Origin: XYB1-FULL-44-23 sp964502885
Lineage (GTDB): Bacteria; Patescibacteriota; Microgenomatia; CAZETR01; Amesbacteraceae
Length of the DNA stretch: 58,652 bases
NCBI GenBank assembly: GCA_964502885.1
Contig: CAZCXU010000006.1
Span: 1 to 58,652 of the forward strand
Direction of reading: 5' to 3'
The notes under the pieces are model-generated. The model made no database searches, was not told where the DNA came from, and saw only the letters and a list, made by a program, of their open reading frames with translations. Shown one piece after another: positions 51,878-58,652 of this stretch. Position 1 is the first letter of the stretch. Every line of letters begins with the position of its first letter. A program made the translations under genes and the position numbers.

Positions 51878-52603
51878 ATGCAAATCAAACCTTATCGAAA
51901 AAATAGCCTGACCACCTTTACGATTGGAGTATACCCCAGCCTGGAATTAGTGAAATACAATCCGGAAAAGATCAGGCGCATACTGATCGACCCAAAGGGA
52001 GAAAAAAATTCAGGAGTAGACAAGCTTTTGGACTTTGCGCATAAGACAAATCTGGAAGTAATTACGGATGCGCATAATTTATATGAGTTGGCAAAAAACG
52101 AGAATTCGTATGCTCTGGTGGAATTTGAAAAATTTGATCACCCGATAATTCCCTCAAATAAACAAGTGGTGCTGCATGGCATCCGAGACGGAGGAAACCT
52201 GGGAAACATCATGCGCACAATGCACGGATTGGAGGTTTTTGATCTGGCGGTAATTGAGCCTGCTGTCGATAGATGGGATCCGAAAGTGGTGCGCGCATCG
52301 ATGGGATCATGTTTTAGCGTCAGATGTACCTACTATATCAACTTCGATGACTACCTAAGGGCAAATCCAGGTAATGAAATCTACCCATTTATGACCGATG
52401 GGGAGAACTTGCTGCACGAGGTACAGTTTGGCGATAGGTATGCGCTGGTTTTTGGAAACGAGAGCGAAGGATTGCCGACTGAGTTTTTGAAGATCGGGAA
52501 AAGTGTACGAATTTCACAGAGTCGAACTATCGACTCTTTGAATCTTTCGAGCGCGACTTGTCTGGGGATTTATCAGGCGCAGATTTCATCACGTGGCAGA
52601 TAG
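51878..52603 (+). CDS. SpoU/TrmH-family RNA 2'-O-methyltransferase
   Basis: 241 aa. The three SpoU motifs are present: GIRDGGNLGNIMRT (motif 1), VFGNESEGLP (motif 2) and SLNLSSATCLGIYQ (motif 3), which form the trefoil-knot S-adenosylmethionine site. An N-terminal domain of about 90 residues (RILIDPKGEKNSG, LEVITDAHNLYELAK) probably binds the RNA. Members methylate ribose in tRNA or 23S rRNA; the exact target is unclear. The last 77 nt, which encode motif 3, overlap the 3' end of ruvC on the opposite strand. Confidence 0.88.
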   Translation: MQIKPYRKNSLTTFTIGVYPSLELVKYNPEKIRRILIDPKGEKNSGVDKLLDFAHKTNLEVITDAHNLYELAKNENSYALVEFEKFDHPIIPSNKQVVLHGIRDGGNLGNIMRTMHGLEVFDLAVIEPAVDRWDPKVVRASMGSCFSVRCTYYINFDDYLRANPGNEIYPFMTDGENLLHEVQFGDRYALVFGNESEGLPTEFLKIGKSVRISQSRTIDSLNLSSATCLGIYQAQISSRGR

Positions 52604-53099
52604 CTAGAGCCAGCGCATCGGCGGCATCATCGAAATGAGATTTGTTGGTTTTGCGCTTGCCGACAAGACCGTCCTTGATCTCATTTACTTTTTCACCGCG
52701 AATTTTGAGCATTTGTTTGACCTTGACCTGCATAGCCTTTTTGTCTGCCTTACCAGAACCACCCACATATAATTTGACTTGCATGGGGGTATAGTCGAAA
52801 ACCGGCAATTGACTCTGGTGAACAGCAAGCTTGATAACCCCGATGGCCTGCCCAACAGCTATAGCGGTCATGGCGTTTGTGGCAAAAAACAATCTCTCGA
52901 TAGAAACCACGTCAGGGTGGTGCCGCTCTACAATAGTCGAAATACCGTCGTAGATCAATTGAAGCCGTTGGCCATGCGGTAACTCCTTGGAGGTAGTAAC
53001 CAGACCATAATCAAGCAATACAAACTCAGAATCACCATTGGTGCTGATGACTCCAAAGCCGGTAGTGGCAGTGCCGGGGTCGATTCCCAGGATAATCAT
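52527..53099 (-). CDS. ruvC: Holliday junction resolvase RuvC
   Basis: 190 aa. Catalytic acidic residues: Asp7 in GIDPGTATTGFG, Glu68 in VSIERLFF, Asp158 and Asp161 in HFDDAADALA. The core region FYTPMQVK is here DYTPMQVKLYVGGSGKADKK, typical. A short insert (KDGLVGKRKTNK) before the last motif and a charged C-terminal tail (KSAPDKSPDKSRSKDSKSR) are unusual; the tail is encoded antisense to motif 3 of the SpoU gene. RuvC cleaves four-way junctions during recombination repair; RuvA and RuvB are not in the window. Confidence 0.94.
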   Translation of the reverse strand: MIILGIDPGTATTGFGVISTNGDSEFVLLDYGLVTTSKELPHGQRLQLIYDGISTIVERHHPDVVSIERLFFATNAMTAIAVGQAIGVIKLAVHQSQLPVFDYTPMQVKLYVGGSGKADKKAMQVKVKQMLKIRGEKVNEIKDGLVGKRKTNKSHFDDAADALALAICHVMKSAPDKSPDKSRSKDSKSR

Positions 53100-53143
53100 T
53101 TTTCGTGAGTATGATATCCGGATATTTAGTAGAATAGCAAGTG

Positions 53144-53914
53144 ATGAATAGAATATTGATGCTAATTTTTGTCTGGGCTGCGGTGGGAGTTTCCGTATCG
53201 CTGATGAAACCTCAAAATATGGAGACGTCTAAACCTGAGGTGCTTTCGCGGGAGACAGTTACGAATTCTTACGAAGTTGAATCTGATATTGAAATAGTGT
53301 GGGCTAAAGTGGGACAGAGAGCTGTCCGGTTGATAAATAATCTGGAGAAAAAAGTCCTCTCCGCCCAGCTGATGGATGAAAATAAATGTACGACAGGCAT
53401 TAATGGCGGATACTATGGAACAGATGATAAACCTCAGGGTTGGATGGTAATAGAAGGAAAGCAAATCAGCCGTAGAAAGACGAGCCTGCTGATGAACGGA
53501 TATGTTTATACCGCCACAGGAAAAACTCTTTATGTATCTGATCGTTTTCCCGGTGAACCGGTAGAGTATGGATTGCAATCAGGGCCAGTCCTGATGACCA
53601 ATGGATATCCGCATAAATTGAGTATGGCCCGGGACAAAAATGCGAGACGGATGGTGGTAGCTAACAGCAAATCCGGTGAAGCTTTTTTTATTTCTGTTTA
53701 CAATCCAAACTATCTGTATTCCGGCCCTATGATGGTTGAGCTGCCGCAGCTGATTAAGAACCTATCTGACAGGGAACATTTGGATATCGTGACAGCTGTG
53801 AACCTGGATGGAGGAAATGCTTCTGCATTTATAAACGATGATCAGGGAAATCAAATCTCACTATTTGAGACCACTATGGTGGGAAGCTGGTGGTGCGTCA
53901 GCGAAGCGGAATAA
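53144..53914 (+). CDS. Phosphodiester glycosidase-like (NAGPA domain) protein, secreted
   Basis: 256 aa from the ATG at 53144; a GTG just upstream (53141) is possible. An N-terminal signal or anchor segment (MNRILMLIFVWAAVGVSVSL) is followed by a NAGPA/DUF2233 domain with its usual motifs: INGGYYGTDDKPQGWMV, LQSGPVLM, RRMVVANSKSGEAFF and AVNLDGGNASAF. In human NAGPA this domain removes GlcNAc from phosphodiesters; bacterial members (e.g. YoeB-type proteins) are exported and related to wall or spore glycans. TAGAAT lies 5 nt before the GTG and 8 nt before the ATG. The 3' end overlaps the next gene on the other strand by 17 nt. Confidence 0.82.
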   Translation: MNRILMLIFVWAAVGVSVSLMKPQNMETSKPEVLSRETVTNSYEVESDIEIVWAKVGQRAVRLINNLEKKVLSAQLMDENKCTTGINGGYYGTDDKPQGWMVIEGKQISRRKTSLLMNGYVYTATGKTLYVSDRFPGEPVEYGLQSGPVLMTNGYPHKLSMARDKNARRMVVANSKSGEAFFISVYNPNYLYSGPMMVELPQLIKNLSDREHLDIVTAVNLDGGNASAFINDDQGNQISLFETTMVGSWWCVSEAE

Positions 53915-54515
53915 GCGGCGGGTTTAGCATTTCCTGTCTTACCCAATTGCCTTTTGAAGTCTGACAGGCGGCAGTGGCGGAATAGATATCAGTAAGTTTG
54001 TTTTTGGAAAGAAAAGAGTCAGTGGAAATTGATTGCTCTTTATAAAAGCTACCGATCCCAACGATCAGATTGCCGCCGGCGGAAATCCTGTCCCAGCGTC
54101 TGGAAGTGTCACTATTTCTGAATTTATTGAAAGCGTTATCGATGCGGCATTCGTAATTTGATCTGGTGGTACCACGTCTATTGCAATCCTGAAGAACAAA
54201 TCTTTTGGAAAAACCATAGAAAATATCTTTTTCACCTTTGGAAGTCAGGGCAACATAGCAATTTAGCAGTGTGTCCTGCGAATGACTTTTTATATCAAGC
54301 ACCCAGTAACGAATTTCCTTGCCCTCTTTGGTGATTTCACGAACTTCGCGCACTACTGAAGTAAGCGTCTTGTCAGGAAGCAGTGATGCATTTTTGATCT
54401 GATGATCGGATGCGCCGCGACGAAAAAGAAAAACGCTGACTGCAATAGCCGGAATAATTGCTACTAATACAAGAAAAATGATAATCTCAGCACCACCGCG
54501 GCGAAACAGTTTCAT
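53898..54515 (-). CDS. Membrane-anchored protein, unknown
   Basis: 205 aa. A basic start (MKLFRRGG) and one transmembrane helix (about 9-31) precede an extracytoplasmic domain with Cys residues at CYVALT, QDCNRRG, YECRID and ATAACQTS that could form disulfides, in agreement with an exported protein. No family was recognised. TATTCT lies 8 nt before the ATG. The gene converges on the NAGPA-like gene. Confidence 0.55.
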   Translation of the reverse strand: MKLFRRGGAEIIIFLVLVAIIPAIAVSVFLFRRGASDHQIKNASLLPDKTLTSVVREVREITKEGKEIRYWVLDIKSHSQDTLLNCYVALTSKGEKDIFYGFSKRFVLQDCNRRGTTRSNYECRIDNAFNKFRNSDTSRRWDRISAGGNLIVGIGSFYKEQSISTDSFLSKNKLTDIYSATAACQTSKGNWVRQEMLNPPLIPLR

Positions 54516-54702
54516 CTGTGATTAGAATATCCCGGGGACTAAGAAGAAGCAACTATATTTAAAAAAATGAAAGTAAGCTTGTATTTTGGGGGTGCGAAGT
54601 TTTGGCAGTCCGGCTTTTTCATCTAATCGAATAGGCTTTTTGATTGAAAACGCGTTGATCACGTCCGTCTCCCTCTTTGTTAAATACTACTCCGTGGTAA
54701 GC
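54516..54702. other. Intergenic region
   Basis: About 187 nt between the 205-aa gene and the CX5R protein gene. No tRNA, clear promoter or protein-like frame was recognised. Confidence 0.35.
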
Positions 54703-55080
54703 CTACTTGCCAAATGTCCTCACGGCACTATTTATGGCCTGGGTGGAATTGGTGTATCTGGACGCCCTGAGCTGGAACAATAGTTGGCCGTACTCTAGCA
54801 TCTCAATCGGCGTGAGAATAACCTGAAGAAGGGGTGCTAAATTTAAATCTGTAGCTATTGCGCTCCTACCGGTTGTCCATTCCGGGTCTGAAAGTCGACA
54901 CAATCCCCCGGAGACATAACCAGCTGGAATTTCATGACGATTGGCTAATGCCTGTGCGACATTCAGGGATCTGCCACTACCGTCATTGCACAAAGCTAAA
55001 ACGAGAAGCCCCTTTGTGTAATGTTCCCTCAATTTTCCCTTGCAGATGTCCTCAAACGATACTTCTATTTCTCTGCCCAT
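54703..55080 (-). CDS. Small CX5R-motif protein, possible phosphatase-like fold
   Basis: 125 aa. The core VLALCNDGSGRSLNVAQALA has the layout of a low-molecular-weight phosphatase P-loop: a strand, C-x5-R-S (CNDGSGRS), then a helix; it is followed by a strand and GYVSGGL, as in LMW-PTP or arsenate reductase. In classical LMW-PTP the loop is CxGNxCRS, and the second Cys is absent here. The end of the protein (DLNLAPLLQVILTPIEMLEY) has no matching DP acid motif that I can see. Phosphatase activity is thus an inference. TAAAAT lies 5 nt before the ATG. Confidence 0.55.
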   Translation of the reverse strand: MGREIEVSFEDICKGKLREHYTKGLLVLALCNDGSGRSLNVAQALANRHEIPAGYVSGGLCRLSDPEWTTGRSAIATDLNLAPLLQVILTPIEMLEYGQLLFQLRASRYTNSTQAINSAVRTFGK

Positions 55081-55091
55081 GAGTTATTTTA
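55081..55091 (-). promoter_or_regulatory. -10-like element 5 nt before the CX5R gene
   Basis: TAAAAT (55091-55086) on the minus strand is followed by AACTC and the ATG at 55080. Confidence 0.4.
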
Positions 55092-55119
55092 CTATGAGTC
55101 CTATAGTTTTTCAACAGAG

Positions 55120-55193
55120 TGGGGCGACAGGGATTCGGACCCTGGACCGTCTCCTTAAAAGGGAGTTGCTCTACCAGGCTGAGCTATCGCCCC
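55120..55193 (-). tRNA. tRNA-Lys (TTT)
   Basis: Minus strand: acceptor GGGGCGA/TCGCCCC, D-stem GCTC/GAGC, anticodon loop CTTTTAA giving UUU, T-arm CAGGG-TCCGAAT-CCCTG. The first anticodon-stem pair is A-A, as in the tRNA-Arg above. No CCA encoded. Confidence 0.9.
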
Positions 55194-55233
55194 GAACTTG
55201 AACCTATTTTAATGGTGCATTGTCCAACCTGAC

Positions 55234-55333
55234 NNNNNNNNNNNNNNNNNNNNNNNNNNNNNNNNNNNNNNNNNNNNNNNNNNNNNNNNNNNNNNNNNNN
55301 NNNNNNNNNNNNNNNNNNNNNNNNNNNNNNNNN
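55234..55333. other. Assembly gap of 100 N
   Basis: Exactly 100 N bases between tRNA-Lys and the 3' end of metG, a standard scaffold gap of unknown true length. Genes on the two sides may not be immediate neighbours. Confidence 0.99.
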
Positions 55334-55345
55334 TCACGGTCCAAA

Positions 55346-57073
55346 TTATATCGTTTTTGGCCTTGCGATTCCACCAAGCCGCAAAAATTCCTCAATGTCT
55401 TCCGGAGCGAGCTTTCTAAACAAGGGCTGGGGTTTGCCTGTCTGATGCAGCTTCTCCAGATCATTTTCAATCATTTTTATCTCTTTTCCGGCCTCAGGCC
55501 AAAGCTGGTTAGTGGTTAATCCCATCTGCGCTGCCAGTTTTTCGCAAAAATCCGGTAGCAGTGCGCTCGCACCGATAGAGATCGCTCTGACTATGGCAAG
55601 TAACTGCTTTATTTGCAGAGCAAACTCTTTGGGATTTGCTGATTTCAATTTGTATGTCTGATGCTGGTCGATCAGTTTATTTCCCCAGTCACTTAGAGAA
55701 ATCATGGCATCCTGGTACTTTCGGAATTCCAGATTGTCAAGTGACTTTCTTGCCGCAGTAAAGAATTCTTCTATTCGTAACTTGGTGTCAGAAAGTATCT
55801 CGGAGCTGGTCACTTCTTTTTCCTCAAAACCATAAGCCATAGACAATGTCCGGTTTATGAAATTTCCAAATGTACTGATTAGTACATCATTATTTACGGA
55901 TACGAAATCGTTCCAGGAAAAACTGCTGTCTTTTGTCTCCGGCATTGTATATGTCAAATAAAATCTCAGCGCATCGTTTCCAAAATAATCCACCATATTT
56001 GAAAGCGGCACGGTTACTCCACGGCTTTTGGAAAACTTTTGCCCCTCATAATCCATAAACATATTGATGGATGCGATATCCGGTAAATGAAGTTTTGGAT
56101 CTGTAGCCATCAGCTGCCCTGGCCAAAACAAAGTATGAAATGGCAGATTATCCTTGCCCATAAAATATAAATGCTTAGCGTCGTCTGCATACCAGAAGTC
56201 TTCCCAGGTTAATCCGGATTCGGGGTGCTTTAAAGACCACAACTTGCTGGCAGACAAATAACCGATTACCGCGTCAAACCAGACATAAATGCGCTTATGC
56301 TCCAACCCCTCGATCCGCAACTCACTGGGAATCTCTTCTACGGGTAGCGGTACTCCCCAGTCAATGTCCCGGGTAATTGCTCTGGGCTTTAGCCCCTCAC
56401 CGGAAAACCATCCCAGAGTCTCCTGATAGACCCAGTTTTTCCATGCTGGCCCCTTTGATTTTACAAATGCTTCGATCTTTAGCTGCAGCTTTGGCCAATC
56501 TACAAAGTAATGCTGACTATCTTTCAGGCTCACCGGATCTTTTGTCAGCTTGCTTTTGGGATTGTCCAGATCATTTTCTCCAAGAAGTTTCCCACACTTA
56601 TCACACTGATCACTGCGGCTTTCATTATATCCGCAAAATTTACATGTCCCCTCTACATACCTGTCCGGCAAATACTTCCCCTCATTTTCGGAATAGTATT
56701 GCCGCGACGTCCCGATCGTAATATATCCGTTTTTAAGCATCTGCAAAAAAACTTCCTGAACGATCTTCTTGTGGTGCTCTGTGTCTGTCCGCGTGTACAT
56801 GTCATAAGTCAGCTTCAATTTCGACAATAGCAGCTCCTCGTCTTTGGCATGATACTCATCTGCTATCTCTTTCGGAGTTGCGCCGCGCTTATCTGCCTCC
56901 ACTGTGATGGGGGTGCCAAAACAGTCTGAACCAGATACCATAAGTACCTTGTCTCCAATGCTTCGGTGGTATCTGGCTGCAATATCTGCTGGCAGCAGGT
57001 ACCCGGTACCATGCCCCACATGCAGATCACCGTTTACATATGGCCAGGCCACAGCAATCAAAATTTTCTTCAT
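55346..57073 (-). CDS. metG: Methionyl-tRNA synthetase
   Basis: 575 aa. Class I synthetase with HIGH as HVGH (18-21) and KMSKS as KFSKS (about residues 345-349), a zinc knuckle with Cys144, Cys147, Cys157 and Cys160, the connective region with WFDAVIGYLSASK, and a helical anticodon-binding domain (about 400-540). It charges tRNA-Met. There is no C-terminal EMAP/tRNA-binding domain, so the enzyme is the short form. The gene lies just left of the HTH regulator in the same direction. TATAAT stands 6 nt before the ATG. Confidence 0.97.
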   Translation of the reverse strand: MKKILIAVAWPYVNGDLHVGHGTGYLLPADIAARYHRSIGDKVLMVSGSDCFGTPITVEADKRGATPKEIADEYHAKDEELLLSKLKLTYDMYTRTDTEHHKKIVQEVFLQMLKNGYITIGTSRQYYSENEGKYLPDRYVEGTCKFCGYNESRSDQCDKCGKLLGENDLDNPKSKLTKDPVSLKDSQHYFVDWPKLQLKIEAFVKSKGPAWKNWVYQETLGWFSGEGLKPRAITRDIDWGVPLPVEEIPSELRIEGLEHKRIYVWFDAVIGYLSASKLWSLKHPESGLTWEDFWYADDAKHLYFMGKDNLPFHTLFWPGQLMATDPKLHLPDIASINMFMDYEGQKFSKSRGVTVPLSNMVDYFGNDALRFYLTYTMPETKDSSFSWNDFVSVNNDVLISTFGNFINRTLSMAYGFEEKEVTSSEILSDTKLRIEEFFTAARKSLDNLEFRKYQDAMISLSDWGNKLIDQHQTYKLKSANPKEFALQIKQLLAIVRAISIGASALLPDFCEKLAAQMGLTTNQLWPEAGKEIKMIENDLEKLHQTGKPQPLFRKLAPEDIEEFLRLGGIARPKTI

Positions 57074-57085
57074 ACGTTGATTATA
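57074..57085 (-). promoter_or_regulatory. Extended -10 element 6 nt before metG
   Basis: TGA-TATAAT (TATAAT at 57085-57080) followed by CAACGT and the ATG at 57073, predicting a leaderless transcript. Confidence 0.6.
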
Positions 57086-57102
57086 TCAGCGCTCCCCGCC
57101 GA

Positions 57103-58197
57103 TCAACTGATCACCGGTTGTTGTAATTCTTTTTGATACCGCAGATGTCCTACTTTCTGCGCCATTTCCAGTCCCAGAGCTTTGGATGACTCAGAAGAAT
57201 TGATCCCGGCCTGGTATCTTAAAACTTGAGTTTTTCTCAGCTCAAACAGCCTGTCTTCCGGCGATATGTACTTCAGGTGTTTTTTTGCCTGTTCAAAATG
57301 ACACACCGTTTCTGAAAAATTTCCAACTCTTTTTGCAGCCTTGGATAGTCCGAGGCTTAGCCGGACTTTTGCGGCCTGGGAAAAACCACTAGCCTTGCTG
57401 GCAAACTCCCCCATTACTACCTGTTTCCCCAGCTCGGCATTTGTCACCATATTGCTATGATGCAACTCGGTCTTCCAAAACTCATCCATCACATTGTCAG
57501 GCCCTACACTAGAGATAATTTCGTTTGCCTTGTCGTACTCACGGCGGTAATAGTGATATGGGTAAAAAATCAGCTCTGACAACTGACCGAGACTGGCGTC
57601 ATTTTTTGACTTACCTACTCTTTTCAGCAAATCCGCGTGGGTGGTCAAGTGTTGGTGCACTGCGTCAGTCCAATTAAAAACCACCTGATTGCGACAATAG
57701 GTCAGATTTACAACTGTCTTGGTGTACATATCGATTGTTTTTTCATTTACGCTTGCTGAAACAGGCTTACCAAGCAGCTCCACTAATTGATATTCAACTT
57801 CGCAGTTCAGATCAAAATAGCGATCAAATGGGATTTGAAATCGTTCCTGCTCCAGTCGGGAAACCGCATACTCCAGAAGTGAAAGTGACATGGGAGATTC
57901 GGCATCCTGAGCGTTTACACCTATTTTTAGCGACCAGTCATCTCTCAGTGCTTGTCTCAATGCCTGTATCTGCCTCTTGTCCAGCTTGAGAATATCGCAA
58001 AATACATCCACCTGCCGACTGGTGAAGAGACGCTGCCCGCTAAGTACCCGGGAAATTACGCTCGCATCTATACCCCTGCAACCCGGAACTTCCCACATTT
58101 CCAGCGCCAATTTATTCAGGCTCATTCCATTTACAAACTCGATTCTCCTCCCATTATGGGTATAGTAGTGTTTCAGCCGATCTGCAAGTATCCCCAA
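57103..58197 (-). CDS. HTH regulator with TPR-like C-terminal region
   Basis: 364 aa from a TTG at 58197. The N-terminal 80 residues form an XRE-like helix-turn-helix domain (LADRLKHYYTHNGRRIEFVN, MSLNKLALEMWEVPGCRGID, SVISRVLSGQRLFTSRQVDV). The rest is helical, with patterns resembling tetratricopeptide repeats (FSQAAKVRLSLGLSKAAKRV, GNFSETVCHFEQAKKHLKYI), as in Rgg/PlcR-like peptide-sensing regulators. It could therefore respond to a small peptide or protein signal, but this is an inference. It is divergent from a 60-aa ORF; an inverted repeat lies between them. Confidence 0.68.
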   Translation of the reverse strand: MGILADRLKHYYTHNGRRIEFVNGMSLNKLALEMWEVPGCRGIDASVISRVLSGQRLFTSRQVDVFCDILKLDKRQIQALRQALRDDWSLKIGVNAQDAESPMSLSLLEYAVSRLEQERFQIPFDRYFDLNCEVEYQLVELLGKPVSASVNEKTIDMYTKTVVNLTYCRNQVVFNWTDAVHQHLTTHADLLKRVGKSKNDASLGQLSELIFYPYHYYRREYDKANEIISSVGPDNVMDEFWKTELHHSNMVTNAELGKQVVMGEFASKASGFSQAAKVRLSLGLSKAAKRVGNFSETVCHFEQAKKHLKYISPEDRLFELRKTQVLRYQAGINSSESSKALGLEMAQKVGHLRYQKELQQPVIS

Positions 58198-58248
58198 CTT
58201 ATTGCAATTTTACGCTTAAACCGGTTGTTAGTCCACATCCGTGATCTT

Positions 58249-58264
58249 TTGACATGCTTGTCAA
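58249..58264. promoter_or_regulatory. Inverted repeat, possible operator
   Basis: TTGACA-TGCT-TGTCAA, two 6-nt arms with a 4-nt spacer, between the HTH regulator and the divergent small ORF. The left arm also matches a -35 consensus, but no -10 at the right distance is convincing. Confidence 0.4.
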
Positions 58265-58326
58265 TGAGTATTTGTCGATTCAGTGATAAATTCTTGCCCA
58301 AGAATGGAGGTGAACAAGTAAAGACT

Positions 58327-58509
58327 ATGGAGAGACAACCTGAACCACGAAAGATGGAGTATTCGGATGAATGGAAAAAACGGGTGCAGAAAACAGCCCA
58401 AGGTGTCTATGAACATGCCGGAGCCAACTCGGGTGATGTAATTGCGCCAAAGCAACCTAAGCAGGAGGAAGAAAAACCCCAGTCTGATTCCAAGCAATCA
58501 GGAAGCTGA
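58327..58509 (+). CDS. Small hydrophilic protein, 60 aa
   Basis: 60 aa, starting MERQPEPRKMEYSDEWKKRV and ending in a Pro/Lys/Glu/Ser-rich disordered tail (KQPKQEEEKPQSDSKQSGS). GGAGGTGA stands about 15 nt upstream of the ATG, rather far for a Shine-Dalgarno site. No family was recognised. It is divergent from the HTH regulator and could be its target; tRNA-Glu follows. Confidence 0.5.
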   Translation: MERQPEPRKMEYSDEWKKRVQKTAQGVYEHAGANSGDVIAPKQPKQEEEKPQSDSKQSGS

Positions 58510-58552
58510 GATGTAAACTCCTGCCCGGGGTGTGCAGACGGGGCATATCTGT

Positions 58553-58558
58553 TAAAAT
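58553..58558 (+). promoter_or_regulatory. -10-like element of tRNA-Glu
   Basis: TGT-TAAAAT, nearly identical to the element before tRNA-Gln at 25433-25438. Confidence 0.4.
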
Positions 58559-58577
58559 TGAGCCTGATCAAAACCAT

Positions 58578-58651
58578 GGCCCCGTCATCTAGCCTGGTTA
58601 GGATAGCGGGCTTTCATCCCGCACACTGGGGTTCAAATCCCCACGGGGTCA
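58578..58651 (+). tRNA. tRNA-Glu (TTC)
   Basis: Acceptor GGCCCCG/CGGGGTC (one G-U), typical tRNA-Glu D-arm (ATCTAGCCTGGTTAGGAT), anticodon stem GCGGG/CCCGC with loop CTTTCAT giving UUC, T-arm TGGGG-TTCAAAT-CCCCA. No CCA encoded; the window ends right after it. Confidence 0.92.
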
Positions 58652-58652
58652 C

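Noticed and set aside
55204..55519. ORFs spanning the N gap
   Set aside because: They are open only because of the undefined bases and overlap metG.
1..58652. CRISPR arrays, prophage or insertion sequences
   Set aside because: No regularly spaced repeats, transposase, integrase or phage structural genes were seen; the holin-family protein and the phage-type metallopeptidase are isolated.

Overview
The window looks like a piece of chromosome from a Patescibacteria (CPR) bacterium, most likely of the Microgenomates group; this is an inference. Supporting signs are very compact gene packing with many 4-20 nt start/stop overlaps and convergent 3' overlaps, trimmed housekeeping proteins (a 433-aa UvrC, a 216-aa HolA-like protein), many membrane-anchored proteins with Pro/Thr-rich linkers, tRNA genes without an encoded CCA end, and many unrecognised small proteins. 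TGA is used as a stop (for example in ATGA overlaps), so the Gracilibacteria/SR1 code does not apply.

Layout. 1-4718 (minus): a cell-surface carbohydrate region with the start of mltG, a TIM-barrel glycosidase-like protein, a processive GT2 glycosyltransferase, a cysteine-free sortase-like protein, a 61-aa membrane protein and a GH18-like protein. 4996-19054 (plus): a P2-type cation ATPase, a giant secreted multidomain protein of about 3,600 aa and a membrane-anchored TPR protein. 19047-22344 (minus): five genes of largely unknown function, including a 31-aa membrane ORF. 22369-25872: SurA-like protein, tRNA-Arg, tRNA-Lys, HD hydrolase, then tRNA-Gln followed by decayed tRNA-Gln copies interrupted by palindromic inserts. 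26224-29811: VIT-family transporter, an extracytoplasmic thioredoxin/CcdA redox module and hsp20 under a CIRCE operator. 29894-31929: orphan substrate-binding protein, SecG, holin-like protein. 31948-41545: DNA-repair block uvrC, uvrA, nudix, uvrB, a membrane-anchored ECF sigma factor and lexA. 41739-44721: DedA, RsmI, then an operon running down from 51846: glycosidase-DUF192 fusion, metallopeptidase, HolA-like protein, PGI/PMI, PpsA, enolase, GpmI. 51878-58651: SpoU methyltransferase, RuvC, NAGPA-like protein, a CX5R protein, tRNA-Lys, a 100-N scaffold gap, MetG, an HTH regulator, a small ORF and tRNA-Glu.

How it fits together. The window combines central functions (lower glycolysis/gluconeogenesis, excision repair with SOS control, tRNAs, MetG, SecG) with surface-directed modules. 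The most notable signals are: (1) a recurrent -10-like hexamer 5-6 nt upstream of the start codon of many first genes, suggesting widespread leaderless mRNAs; (2) an ECF sigma factor with an N-terminal membrane segment, translationally coupled to uvrB and divergent from lexA; (3) a tRNA-Gln locus with an extended acceptor stem and tandem remnants carrying palindromic inserts at the same T-loop position; (4) the giant secreted protein; (5) a sortase-like fold with no cysteine; (6) a 116-nt same-strand overlap that encodes both a membrane anchor and the UvrC N-terminus.
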